From the NCBI RefSeq assembly GCF_002150805.1, contig NZ_MTBA01000004.1, positions 682,001-746,000 on the forward strand: a DNA stretch of 64,000 nucleotides. The letters run 5' to 3'. The notes beneath the pieces were generated by a model that did not search any database, was not told the DNA's origin, and saw nothing but the letters and a program-made list of their open reading frames with translations. The DNA is from Oceanospirillum sanctuarii. Its GTDB lineage: Bacteria > Pseudomonadota > Gammaproteobacteria > Pseudomonadales > Halomonadaceae. A program made the position numbers and the translations under genes. This document shows positions 37,250 to 45,146 of the stretch, one piece after another; within the stretch, counting starts at the first letter, position 1; each line of letters begins with the position of its first letter.

Positions 37250-38010
37250 GGCAGATAGATACTCTCTTTTTTGTCCGGAGCCTTAGCTGGTTTCGGATGC
37301 AACTGTTCAACTTTCAGATCAGCAACCGGTTTGATATTGGGATAATAAATAGCGGCTAACTGCTCTGCCGGTGTCCCCATAAAGTAGGCCAGACGAAAGC
37401 GCCACATAAGAACAATCGTCTTCCAGACACCATGCTTCTGCCAACGCCTTGAAGAGGTCACTACTTTATCTTCCAAACATGCCGGAGCGGCCAGCCTGCG
37501 AAGACGGGAGCATAACTCCACATCCTCCATGAGAGGCTGAGCCGGAAAACCACCCACCTCATCAAACAGAGAGCGACTGATAAAGATGCTCTGATCACCG
37601 GTCGCAATATGGGTAAAACGTGAGCGCCAGTTCATCAGCCGTGAGATAACCGGAAACATCCAGTGCCCGGATGTTAAGCGGACATCAAAACGCCCCCAAA
37701 CCGGCTCATCAGAAATCGAAAGACCATTTAAAACAGATTCTGCATTATCCGGTAGCTGGGTATCCACATGCTGAAACAGTAATAGATTGCCTTGTGCTGC
37801 ATCCGCCCCCGCATTCATCTGATACGCTCTTCCGGGGGATGTTGCCAGCACCTTATCGGCAAAAGGCACGCACTTCACAGGCGTACCATCTGTACTGCCG
37901 CCATCCACCACAATCAACTCATGACCTGAGTTGCGAAAAGGCTGCAGATGCCGAAGGAAAGCCTCTATCGTCTCCGACTCATTCAACACAGGGATAATCA
38001 CGCTGATCAT
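37246..38010 (-). CDS. Family 2 glycosyltransferase, rSAM/selenodomain-associated type 2 (TIGR04283-like)
   Basis: 254 residues. GT-A opening ISVIIPVLNESETIEAFL, DxD-like VVDGGSTDGT, and the acceptor part GDQSIFISRSLFDEVGGFP and LMEDVELCSRLR. C-terminal 20 residues are Lys/Pro rich. Middle gene of a three-gene operon with arsS; it may attach or process the sugar part of arsenosugars, an inference from context. Confidence 0.82.
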   Translation of the reverse strand: MISVIIPVLNESETIEAFLRHLQPFRNSGHELIVVDGGSTDGTPVKCVPFADKVLATSPGRAYQMNAGADAAQGNLLLFQHVDTQLPDNAESVLNGLSISDEPVWGRFDVRLTSGHWMFPVISRLMNWRSRFTHIATGDQSIFISRSLFDEVGGFPAQPLMEDVELCSRLRRLAAPACLEDKVVTSSRRWQKHGVWKTIVLMWRFRLAYFMGTPAEQLAAIYYPNIKPVADLKVEQLHPKPAKAPDKKESIYLP

Positions 38011-38016
38011 GGACGA

Positions 38017-38982
38017 TTATTCCGCCAAGGCACCGCCACAGCTACTGCCCTGCCCCGCTGTGCAGCCATAGCAGTGTTCACCGATCACAATTTCATCACC
38101 TTCAAGATCGGTATCCAACAGCTCTGACAGATAGGTTTCCGGCCGGTCTGACGCGATCAGCGGCATGTGCAGCATCTGGTTAAAGTCACAATCAAACACA
38201 CGCCCCTGCCAATCGATACTGATCAGGCTACGACACATCACCCCCGCCAGATTCTGCTCAGAGAAGTTATCTTTCAGCAGCTGCATATAGTCTTCAAACT
38301 GCCCTTTGGAAATCAGTATGCTACCGAAGCGACTGATCGGCATATTGGTGATGGTCAGTAATTCGTTAAAAACAATGCCATAAGCGTCGCTTAGCTCGCG
38401 CTGATAATCCGCCTGCAGCATCGCCTGAGACGGCGGCAGGAAAGGGCCTCCCGGGTTGTAAACCAGATTCAGCTGCAGGCCTGAATCTTCCTGCCCATAG
38501 CCCAGCGAATTGAGCTTTTGCAGCGCCTGAATGCTCTCAGCAAATACGCCCTTACCACGCTGCTGCTCAACATTCTGCTCGGAATAACAAGGCAGAGAAG
38601 CAGTTACAATCACCTGCTGATCGGCCAGAAACTGCGCCAGATCTTCATAACCCGGCTCATTCAGAATGGTCAGATTACAGCGGTCGATCACCTCAACATT
38701 GCGCTTACGGGCTTCGGTCACCAGATAACGAAATTCCGGGTTCATTTCCGGTGCTCCGCCAGTGAGGTCCAGCACCTTAATATCCTTCTTATCGATAAAC
38801 GCCAGCACCTGGTCGATGGTTTCCCGACTCATCAATTCCGTTCTTTTCGGTCCGGCATTCACATGACAATGCACACAACTGAGGTTGCACAGATAGCCCA
38901 GATTAACCTGAAGAATCGAGAGCTTACCCCGAAAAATCCTCGGGAAATCAGTCTCTTCCAGTAACGGGCGGGTATCAAGCAT
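38017..38982 (-). CDS. arsS: Arsenosugar biosynthesis radical SAM protein ArsS-like
   Basis: 321 residues. The radical SAM Cx3Cx2C motif is in LCNLSCVHCHVNAG (about residues 32-45); LDLTGGAPEMNPEF follows. A C-terminal cysteine cluster (GEHCYGCTAGQGSSCGG) is typical of the ArsS/DUF3641 family. In cyanobacteria ArsS works after the methylase ArsM to add a ribose-derived group to dimethylarsenite. No arsM is in the window. It is the first gene of the operon, six bases before the next. Confidence 0.85.
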   Translation of the reverse strand: MLDTRPLLEETDFPRIFRGKLSILQVNLGYLCNLSCVHCHVNAGPKRTELMSRETIDQVLAFIDKKDIKVLDLTGGAPEMNPEFRYLVTEARKRNVEVIDRCNLTILNEPGYEDLAQFLADQQVIVTASLPCYSEQNVEQQRGKGVFAESIQALQKLNSLGYGQEDSGLQLNLVYNPGGPFLPPSQAMLQADYQRELSDAYGIVFNELLTITNMPISRFGSILISKGQFEDYMQLLKDNFSEQNLAGVMCRSLISIDWQGRVFDCDFNQMLHMPLIASDRPETYLSELLDTDLEGDEIVIGEHCYGCTAGQGSSCGGALAE

Positions 38983-38996
38983 GACAATTCCTCGGT

Positions 38997-39025
38997 TTGG
39001 TTTTTTTATTAGAACTCATTATAAT
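38997..39025 (+). promoter_or_regulatory. tRNA-Arg promoter
   Basis: -35-like TTGGTT at 38997-39002, 17-bp spacer, perfect TATAAT at 39020-39025, 22 bases upstream of the mature tRNA. Confidence 0.75.
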
Positions 39026-39046
39026 GGCCGCACTTTCAAAGTCAGT

Positions 39047-39123
39047 GCCTCAATAGCTCAGCTGGATAGAGCGTCCCCCTCCTAAGGGGAAGGCCGCAGG
39101 TTCGACTCCTGCTTGGGGCACCA
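39047..39123 (+). tRNA. tRNA-Arg (anticodon CCT)
   Basis: Acceptor GCCTCAA pairs with TTGGGGC; D arm GCTC...GAGC; anticodon stem TCCCC/GGGGA around loop CTCCTAA (CCT reads AGG); T arm GCAGG-TTCGACT-CCTGC; CCA encoded. Its 3' half is the integration site of the element that follows and is repeated at 49074-49123. Confidence 0.97.
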
Positions 39124-39124
39124 T
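39075..39124 (+). repeat. attL: 50-bp direct repeat (within tRNA-Arg)
   Basis: Identical over 50 bases to 49074-49123. It starts in the anticodon arm (CCCCCTCCTAAGGGGAAGG) and ends one base after the encoded CCA. Confidence 0.95.
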
Positions 39125-39662
39125 TTAACACTTTAAAATCAATACGTTACGCACACCGCTAAAACTCTTCAAATCCTGTTTTCCGCTCTAGGTACAGCAT
39201 AGGTACAGAGCGGCACAAACAAAGACCCACTCAGCTAAACATTGTTCCTTCCTAAATACGATCATTGCCCCCGTATTGGATTCAATTTCTCTAAGTGATT
39301 TCAGGCTGAGGGCTGGCCATGTTGAAGCGCCAGCAAGAGGGTGTGAATAAGTCCCTGACAAATGCTGAAATTGGGAAAGAAAGAGAGAGTCACTAGAAGG
39401 AAAGAAAGAAAAACACAGACATTTGAGTTAATCAGAGGACAGTGACACCAGGTACCCGGCAAAAAGTTTCATACACGCTACGTAAAAAACATCGGTTAGA
39501 GCCATCATTCAAACCAAAACATCTTTAACCTTGCCTTTAGCTGACAGCAATAGAAAACACTAATAAACGTATAACCATAACTATTTGGTATGAAGATCCC
39601 TACCATTTGCGTTAGAAATACCTTAATGTCAGCCACCTCATATAGCTCATAGGATGGCCTTG
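39125..39662. other. Element left end, non-coding
   Basis: About 540 bases without a convincing gene. It holds a 31-bp integrase arm-type repeat at 39188-39218, a purine-rich stretch near 39374-39415 and presumably the cargo promoter. No RNA gene recognised. Confidence 0.5.
39188..39218 (+). repeat. Left copy of a 31-bp arm-type repeat
   Basis: Matches 48915-48945 at 30 of 31 bases. Each copy contains AGGTACA twice, 11 bases apart; the left copy is further framed by CCGCTCT/AGAGCGG. Likely integrase or excisionase arm sites. Confidence 0.7.
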
Positions 39663-40724
39663 ATGACAACAGAAATTAAACGTAAAACCCTTCACTACAA
39701 AAGGGCTGTCATTACCAATCAAAAGCTGACGTTGCAAAGCCTTTTGTCCGCTACGTTTAAGCAAAAAGCTGCGACCAAGGCTAAGAGCAGACGAGAGTTC
39801 TTAAACCCAGAAGATGAAAGCTGCCGTCTAATAAACCATCACAAAGAGCAGAACGGAATGTTTTTTGGAGAGTTGGTTTTCTTCGAAAAGGGACGAGGCC
39901 AAGCCCTTATCACTTTAGATGATGAAGCTGAGTCGTATGAGATCAACACAATTGGCACCGACAGCATCAAGACTGATGAGCGCGACCCCAAGAGCCAAAA
40001 AGAAAAATCGAGTCAAAAAGAATTTATCGACTCCATTCTGTACTTCGGGGTGTTGGATAACCACCTTGTAATTCTCCAATCAGCAGCTCTAAAGGCCAGA
40101 GAGCTGGAAACCCATTTAGCTTGGCTCATGGGTACTTGCACAAATGTTATTGGCAAGAATCAAGCTGTAATCCTTCAGGACAAACCCACAGAAGAAACTA
40201 TTAAGCGGATTGAAAAAGCACCTGTGAAGACAGTTTCTCTGGGAGCTCCTATTCAAACTGTACCTGTAATGTCTGAAGATTTTGAGAGCCATCACGATAG
40301 CGATAACACTCAAGCAGCCAAGAGTGTCAAATGGATTCCCAAAGGGGTTGGAGTCGACATTATCAAAGCACTCTTGAACGAAGATTGGCTTAACAAATTA
40401 GACCTCAAAGATTCCCTAGATGAGTCAAACCTTCAAGTCAGTCTCGAAATATCGTATCTGAGGAAAACGACCAAAACAGGACAGACTATGCTTAACAATA
40501 TCGCTACAGCACTCCGGCATACCGAGGAATCCGACGTATCCATTCACCTAAACGGTGGCGGAACAATCAAAGGGAAAGATCTAAAGCTATCCGGGGTGAT
40601 TTCTGTTAAAACCAACAATGGGCTTGTTGACCAATCCGACCTGTTTCACCAAATGCATTCATGGATGGTCACTAAAGTTACAAGCGCGGAATTAGAACTA
40701 GAATCTTCTGAAAGTAGTAAATAA
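39663..40724 (+). CDS. Cargo protein 1, unknown function (353 residues)
   Basis: Start ATG 39663 is favoured by AGGA eight bases upstream; an in-frame ATG at 39654 adds three residues. The protein is soluble and Lys/Ser/Asp-rich. Its first half has an ordered core (CRLINHHKEQNGMFFGEL, QALITLDDEAESYEINTI, EFIDSILYFGVLDNHLVIL) suggesting a beta-rich domain; then a flexible linker (about 180-225) and a C-terminal alpha/beta part. No nuclease, ATPase or protease motif is evident to me. It is AT-richer than host genes. Its stop overlaps the start of the membrane-protein gene by one base, so the two form a unit. By position in a satellite I infer a candidate phage-defence or superinfection module. 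Confidence 0.75.
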   Translation: MTTEIKRKTLHYKRAVITNQKLTLQSLLSATFKQKAATKAKSRREFLNPEDESCRLINHHKEQNGMFFGELVFFEKGRGQALITLDDEAESYEINTIGTDSIKTDERDPKSQKEKSSQKEFIDSILYFGVLDNHLVILQSAALKARELETHLAWLMGTCTNVIGKNQAVILQDKPTEETIKRIEKAPVKTVSLGAPIQTVPVMSEDFESHHDSDNTQAAKSVKWIPKGVGVDIIKALLNEDWLNKLDLKDSLDESNLQVSLEISYLRKTTKTGQTMLNNIATALRHTEESDVSIHLNGGGTIKGKDLKLSGVISVKTNNGLVDQSDLFHQMHSWMVTKVTSAELELESSESSK

Positions 40725-41272
40725 TGATTTCCAAAAGACATTCGGAAAATGGCTGGACGTTGATAGGAGTGCTAGGAGTTATCCTATCATGCGCTCTGGG
40801 GGCTGCTGTTTTCTCCCAATTAGCACTTTGGCTTTCTCAGAATGTATCCGGTTCTGTAGCCGTGCCTTGGCTTCTAGTGTCTCTGTTTATGATGCCTCTG
40901 ACCATTACCTTTCCCCTTTTGCTAAAACTATGGGAGCTCAAAGATCAGCAAGGAATGAGCCGTTCTGAGGTTAGAAGGCTAAAAGGGATTATTGAAGGCA
41001 AAACAAGACAGCTTTACATAGCTATTGGCTACTACATGCTGTCAGCCGTTACTGTCGCAATAATTCTCTTCCTTTCTTCTAGCAATCTCATTCTTTTCAA
41101 AGTGGGGTTTGTACTTGTCGGTGGTTTGCTTGGCATTAGCCTGTTCTCAGTTGGCTTAATTATCAATGAATCTCACAAGATTTCAGAGTTTAAAAGCTGT
41201 CTAGAAGAAAGGTCGAGAGAGAAAAAGCAGCAGGAAGCTACCTTGAAACGCCTAAATTCAAGTGACGACTAA
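40724..41272 (+). CDS. Cargo protein 2, four-helix membrane protein (182 residues)
   Basis: Translation couples through TAATG with cargo protein 1. Hydrophobic helices at about 11-35, 45-68, 98-120 and 124-148 are in two hairpins, with a basic cytosolic stretch between them (RSEVRRLKGIIEGKTRQ) and a charged C-terminal tail (SREKKQQEATLKRL). No transporter or enzyme motif. A soluble sensor plus a small membrane effector is a layout used by several abortive-infection systems; that function is inference only. Confidence 0.75.
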   Translation: MISKRHSENGWTLIGVLGVILSCALGAAVFSQLALWLSQNVSGSVAVPWLLVSLFMMPLTITFPLLLKLWELKDQQGMSRSEVRRLKGIIEGKTRQLYIAIGYYMLSAVTVAIILFLSSSNLILFKVGFVLVGGLLGISLFSVGLIINESHKISEFKSCLEERSREKKQQEATLKRLNSSDD

Positions 41273-41470
41273 TTTCGGCACCTTCGCCACCTCGAAAAGG
41301 CTCTAGAATGCGGGTTTGACTGGGGTGCTGCTGACGACGCTACAACCCCGAAATTTAGCCGAAATCCGAGGTTCTGCGCCCCCGTGGACATGAAATATGC
41401 CCCAGGAAGAACCTAGGTTTTTTTGCTGGCGCTCCGTTGATCTGCTGGCCAAAGCGATAACCCCACCTGC

Positions 41471-41549
41471 TGCGGATATTGCGGATTTGCGGAAAACCTC
41501 ATTCCCAGGCGGTTGCGGATCTGCGGACGTTTTGCGGATAACTGCGGAT
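41471..41549 (+). repeat. Iteron module A
   Basis: Seven TGCGGA(T/A/C) 7-mers starting at 41471, 41480, 41488, 41514, 41522, 41533 and 41543 (offsets 0, 9, 17, 43, 51, 62, 72). The same spacing recurs in modules B and C. Confidence 0.85.
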
Positions 41550-41585
41550 TTCAGAAATAGCCACTTTAGCCACTCCCCCAAAAAA

Positions 41586-41625
41586 AGAACCCCAGACCGG
41601 CAATCGCTAATCTGGGTTCTCTTTT
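41586..41625. terminator. Hairpin between cargo genes and replication operon
   Basis: AGAACCCCAGA at 41586-41596 and TCTGGGTTCT at 41611-41620 form a stem with one bulged C. A6 before and TTTT after suggest a bidirectional terminator for the converging units. Confidence 0.6.
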
Positions 41626-41938
41626 ACTCGCTGGCCTGTCGGTACTGCTGATACAGCTTACTTCCGGCTAAGCATGGGTTGTTAGGTGGCCTGCTCTTAT
41701 GCCCCCTGTGGTAGATCTGACAAGCCTTACACCTGAAATAGTGCCGGTGCCAGTTATCCCGGGCAGTAATCCAATCAGGGTCAAGGTGGAGCTGGCGCTT
41801 TTCCGCAAAGCTTACCGGCTGCGGATATTGCGGATTTGCGGAAAACGGCACTCCAGAGCAGTTGCGGCTCTGCGGACGTTTTGCGGATAACTGCGGATTT
41901 CCGGTTACCCGGGCACCATGGGCAATCAGATCAATCAT
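41624..41938 (-). CDS. Small Cys-containing protein at end of replication operon
   Basis: 104 residues, coupled to the DUF3987 gene by an overlapping ATGATTGA. The C-terminal half has ARDNWHRHYFRCKACQIY and PCLAGSKLYQQYR, the CxxC...CxxG pattern of small zinc-ribbon-like proteins common beside primase genes of islands. The first 45 residues are encoded by iteron module B (NPQLSAKRPQS, FSANPQYPQP) and look low-complexity. Real gene likely; function unknown. Confidence 0.5.
   Translation of the reverse strand: MIDLIAHGARVTGNPQLSAKRPQSRNCSGVPFSANPQYPQPVSFAEKRQLHLDPDWITARDNWHRHYFRCKACQIYHRGHKSRPPNNPCLAGSKLYQQYRQASE
41820..41898 (+). repeat. Iteron module B
   Basis: TGCGG-type 7-mers at 41820, 41829, 41837, 41863 (TGCGGCT), 41871, 41882 and 41892, with offsets identical to module A. 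It lies inside the 5' half of the small Cys-containing ORF. Confidence 0.85.
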
Positions 41939-43505
41939 CCCCAGCCCCTCCCGCTAATGCTTTCCAGGCTCGGGATCTACCATTGCGGCCAAAATCAGAG
42001 ACTTCTATATAGCCCTCTGCGTCCAGTTCCTCCAGCAATGCCCTTGCCTTTTTGGCTGACCGGTAAGCCATGGGTAAGCGTTTAAACTCAGCTGACGTAA
42101 TGGTTCCTCCGTTTCTCCGGATCCACTCCAACAGCTCCCGAGCCTCTATCCGCTCCTGATCTTCGGCTGCGTTATTCGTCTGCGCCAGCATGGATTCCAG
42201 ATAGTAGGCAACCAATTTGCCCGCTCGCTGAACATGCCCCGGGTCTATGGTGTCTCGACCTTCTACCCTGGATAAGATGGCGGCAATACGGGCGGCCTGT
42301 TCTGCGGCCTTAGATCCAAACCCTTTGATTCCGTAATAACGCCCCTCAGGGTGAAGCTCACTTTCAATCCCATCATGGAGCAGCCGCCATGCGTCCAGCG
42401 CCTCCCCCTCAAGTTCCAGGTGGTGAAAGATCAAACCTTCGTCCGCAGAATCCGCAGGCTGTAGCTGATCATTAAGCAAGCGTTCTACCTGGGTGAAGTA
42501 TCGGGTAATCCTTGGGTCACTATAGGCACCTTGGTCACCTCCCCGATTACTGATAAACCGGGTTCCCGCCATAGAAGGTTCAGCCACCACCAGAAAGCGG
42601 GGCAAAAACCCCTGATCCCTTAACAGGGGGTCTCCTAAAACGTCCGCAGCAATAACCGGTTGCATCATCAGGTGTGCCGTTAAACGCCTGCCGGAAATAT
42701 GCTCTTTGAATTGAGCCCGACTTTTATCAGCCGCCCCTGAATCCCAAATCTTACAGATCAGGCTGATTGTCCGGCCTCTGGCCTCCTGGGTCATTCCGTG
42801 ACCGCCAAAGAACCCCACAGCCTCATCGTTGAATAGGCCGCTACTGTAAGAGCAGTTCTTTAGGTGCCAGAAGATACCCTCGGCTGTTGGCTCACTCATC
42901 AGCATAGAGGGGTCATTCATCGAGACCGGGCGCTTTGTCTCATGGTCAGTTAAGAGCTGCGCCAGCTCCTGCTGTTTTGCCTCGCTGATCTGCTCCTGCT
43001 TCTTTGGCTTAAAGGAGTCCTCTATTGATTTCCTCCGGAGATCCCAGGCAACTTGCTCTGACTCAAACCGCTTTCGGGATTCTCTGAACAGCTCTCTTTG
43101 TTTCTGCTCAAAGTCTCTAACCGGTTTCAGAGCAATCTTATCCGCAGATGATTTACGGTCTCCGGATTCAAGGATACTCATAAAATAAAGGCTTACAGGA
43201 TCATGGCCGCTATAGTGCCCCCGCTTAACGGTGATATGCCCTTGGGTCACCAGTGACGCAACGGACAATACGGTCTGGGCGGCAACCGATAACGGCAACT
43301 GAACATGCTCAGCAATGGCCAAAGCCGCATCAGACAACCAGCCGCCCAAAGCATCAACCGGATAAGCTGGCGCAATCTCCCTTTCTGGTAATGGATCAGG
43401 CTTAGGCAGAGGAACGACATTCATAGGCAGAGCCTGGGACATCACCGCCCCTCTTTGAGACTCACCAATATTCTGAGGACTGCTCTTTGCTTGGTTAGCT
43501 CCCAT
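41931..43505 (-). CDS. DUF3987 (YfjI-like) helicase-type replication protein
   Basis: 524 residues from ATG 43505; GTG 43511 is also in frame. The Walker-A-like segment reads ILESGDRKSSAD near residue 115, then a long charged helix (about 140-190), LMSEPTAEGIFWHL, the Walker-B-like SGLFNDEAVGFFGG, and GRRLTAHLMMQP. C-terminal winged-helix part about 450-524. DUF3987 proteins replace the P4 alpha helicase in many islands. It overlaps the Toprim gene by 11 bases, so the two are probably one primase-helicase machine acting at the iterons. Confidence 0.82.
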   Translation of the reverse strand: MGANQAKSSPQNIGESQRGAVMSQALPMNVVPLPKPDPLPEREIAPAYPVDALGGWLSDAALAIAEHVQLPLSVAAQTVLSVASLVTQGHITVKRGHYSGHDPVSLYFMSILESGDRKSSADKIALKPVRDFEQKQRELFRESRKRFESEQVAWDLRRKSIEDSFKPKKQEQISEAKQQELAQLLTDHETKRPVSMNDPSMLMSEPTAEGIFWHLKNCSYSSGLFNDEAVGFFGGHGMTQEARGRTISLICKIWDSGAADKSRAQFKEHISGRRLTAHLMMQPVIAADVLGDPLLRDQGFLPRFLVVAEPSMAGTRFISNRGGDQGAYSDPRITRYFTQVERLLNDQLQPADSADEGLIFHHLELEGEALDAWRLLHDGIESELHPEGRYYGIKGFGSKAAEQAARIAAILSRVEGRDTIDPGHVQRAGKLVAYYLESMLAQTNNAAEDQERIEARELLEWIRRNGGTITSAEFKRLPMAYRSAKKARALLEELDAEGYIEVSDFGRNGRSRAWKALAGGAGDD

Positions 43506-44415
43506 GCCCACCCCCTGATTTCATCCAGTTGGCCAGGTCGTTGAAGTCAGTCAGAGAATCGGGCGCATTATCCGGCCACTGAGGGAGCGCCAGCTGCGCA
43601 CCAGTCTCAATAGATGCCTCCCGGGCTTTGGTCGCTCCGGTGTTGATCTCTTTCTGCCGGTCATCATCCCCACAAATCAGTAAACGGGACTCAGGCCACT
43701 TTTGACGGGCGGCCTTCGCCACAGGCAACAGGTTCCCGGCATCCAGTGCGGCCAATACCCGGGACTCCGGATAAAACTCAGCCAAAGTCTGACCGGTTGC
43801 CCATCCTTCACAAATCATGGTGTTGCTGGCGGTATCCGGCATCTGTACCGGAATGAAACACCCTTTCTTCCTTCCTCCGGACAGAAACTTTTTACCACCA
43901 TCAGGGGCGATAAACTGCAAGCTCCAGAGCTGACCTTCAGTATCTTGTAGAGGAAATAACAGACAAGGGCTTGCTGGCATCTGACAGGCAACCCCTGGGA
44001 GTACCTGTTTTTCAGCTAAGTAGGGGTGTTGTGGATTAGGAGGCAAACGCCTAGCCCAGAGCGAAACCGCCCGAGCTTGTGCTGAACGCTGCTGCTTTTC
44101 TCGCTGGCGCTCTCGGTCTGCCTTTGCCTGTTCAATCTTCTGGCGGAAGTGGTGGCGCTCAGTGGCGCTCATAGTGGAATAACCACCCATTACCCAGGTC
44201 TCATAGTGCCCGGTGCGCCAGTTGCCAAAGTAACCGGCGGGGTGACCATCTGTGAACAACTGACAATAGCAGGCTTTATTTCCTTTTGCCGCCTTCGGAT
44301 CATCAAAGCGGGTGATCTGCGCCAGCTCCACAGTATCAGGTACTGCCCCAAGGGCTTTGATCATTGCCGCCTTGAAAGCATCAACAACCTGAACCGGTGT
44401 GAATAACTTACCCAT
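43495..44415 (-). CDS. Toprim-domain primase-like protein
   Basis: 306 residues. N-terminal part (about 1-125) with AAKGNKACYCQLFTDGHPAGYFGNW-type fold seen in phage primases, and SLQFIAPDGGKKFLSGGRKKG in the centre. The Toprim core shows the catalytic Glu in ICEGWATGQTL and the DxD in LICGDDDRQ. GGAGG leads the ATG. P4 and relatives join Toprim primase and helicase in one chain; here they are two overlapping genes. Confidence 0.85.
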   Translation of the reverse strand: MGKLFTPVQVVDAFKAAMIKALGAVPDTVELAQITRFDDPKAAKGNKACYCQLFTDGHPAGYFGNWRTGHYETWVMGGYSTMSATERHHFRQKIEQAKADRERQREKQQRSAQARAVSLWARRLPPNPQHPYLAEKQVLPGVACQMPASPCLLFPLQDTEGQLWSLQFIAPDGGKKFLSGGRKKGCFIPVQMPDTASNTMICEGWATGQTLAEFYPESRVLAALDAGNLLPVAKAARQKWPESRLLICGDDDRQKEINTGATKAREASIETGAQLALPQWPDNAPDSLTDFNDLANWMKSGGGHGS

Positions 44416-44668
44416 GATTCACCTCCGGATTGCGTGCCTCGCTAATCTCTTCAATACGGGCGGCAATCTCTGCCACCTGATCAGCGATTGATTCAAGAGC
44501 ATCCATCAGAGAAACAGTCTCATCATCACTCAGGATTCTTTCCTGGCTCTCCAGGCTGCGTGTCACCAACCGGGTGATAGTTACGGCTCCACTATGGGCG
44601 GTAAGCAGTTGTTCAGAGTATTTCTGTAGGAGTCCGGCCTGAAATGCGGTTTGTGTATTGAGGCTCAT
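44408..44668 (-). CDS. Hypothetical protein, 86 residues
   Basis: A very strong AAGGAGGG site precedes ATG 44668, and the stop overlaps the primase start by eight bases. The product is helical: Thr/Leu-rich first half, then an acidic coiled-coil-like stretch (ALESIADQVAEIAARIEEISEARN). No family recognised. Position within the replication operon suggests a small accessory or regulator. Confidence 0.7.
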   Translation of the reverse strand: MSLNTQTAFQAGLLQKYSEQLLTAHSGAVTITRLVTRSLESQERILSDDETVSLMDALESIADQVAEIAARIEEISEARNPEVNHG

Positions 44669-45135
44669 TGCTGACCCTCCTTAACCGGTTTGCGACAGAC
44701 AAGCGCCAGCGATAGACCAGCAAAAGAGGAACGGGCTTGTTTGAGATTTGAGGCATAACAACTAACCAGGCGAACACGGCTAAGCTTAGCCACCATCACC
44801 CACTTAGGGGCAATCAGGAAGGTATAAATCATGTGAAGTTTCCCTATGTCATTGAACTGACGCAGGGTGGATCGGGCATCCGCAAAACAGCGCCGACATA
44901 GGAGGCGCAGCGGGGGGTTTGCGGTCAAGCCGCTTGGATCCCGACCCATGCCCCCAAAACAGGAGCGGCTAGACGGAATTATCCCGTCTAGCTGGAATGG
45001 GGGTATGCTGAATTTTCCTATGTCGTCATCTGCCTGTGGGTGTTTAATCCACCTGCCTTGCTGGGTGTTTAAGCCAGCAGTCGGGATACTAGCGCCAGCC
45101 CCAACAGAACACAAGGACAGGAAGGGCTGAATCAT
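44665..45135 (-). CDS. Ash/Icd-like satellite protein, 156 residues
   Basis: Coupled by ATGA to the HNH gene and by four bases to the next gene. The N-terminal part (GAGASIPTAGLN, FGGMGRDPSG) recalls P4 Ash proteins. The C-terminal 55 residues from an internal ATG at 44832 (IYTFLIAPKWVMVAKLSRVRLVSCYASN) recall Icd-like cell-division-inhibitor proteins. The same DNA holds the CI-RNA-like structure, so part of the frame may be constrained as RNA; whether the long or the short product, or both, is made is open. Family calls are by recall of pattern only. Confidence 0.5.
   Translation of the reverse strand: MIQPFLSLCSVGAGASIPTAGLNTQQGRWIKHPQADDDIGKFSIPPFQLDGIIPSSRSCFGGMGRDPSGLTANPPLRLLCRRCFADARSTLRQFNDIGKLHMIYTFLIAPKWVMVAKLSRVRLVSCYASNLKQARSSFAGLSLALVCRKPVKEGQQ
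44833..45024 (-). ncRNA. Candidate P4 CI-like immunity RNA region (seqA-seqB-seqC layout)
   Basis: On the minus transcript, GACATAGGAAAATTCA (seqA-like, 45024-45009) and GACATAGGGAAACTTCA (seqC-like, 44850-44834) are direct repeats. Between them a hairpin at 44908-44890 (GCGCC stem, loop TCCTATGTC, GGCGC) presents in its loop the exact 9-nt complement of GACATAGGA. Upstream is a perfect 9-bp hairpin at 44967-44991. P4 CI RNA works by just such pairing of seqB with seqA and seqC. Confidence 0.55.
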
Positions 45136-45146
45136 GCGGCCACCTC
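45123..45146. repeat. 24-bp direct repeat, copy 1, flanking the HNH gene
   Basis: Identical over 24 bases to 45623-45646; offset exactly 500 bp. It contains GGGCTGAATCATGCGGCC, which encodes the overlapping ATGA junction. Confidence 0.85.

Noticed and set aside
39654-41272. Kiwa (KwaA-KwaB) as identity of the cargo pair
   Set aside because: Both have a four-helix membrane partner, but gene order differs and I see no likeness to KwaB, so no name is given.
41303-41581. 92-codon minus-strand frame over iteron module A
   Set aside because: Its middle is made by iterons and it lacks a good ribosome-binding site; I treat it as non-coding.
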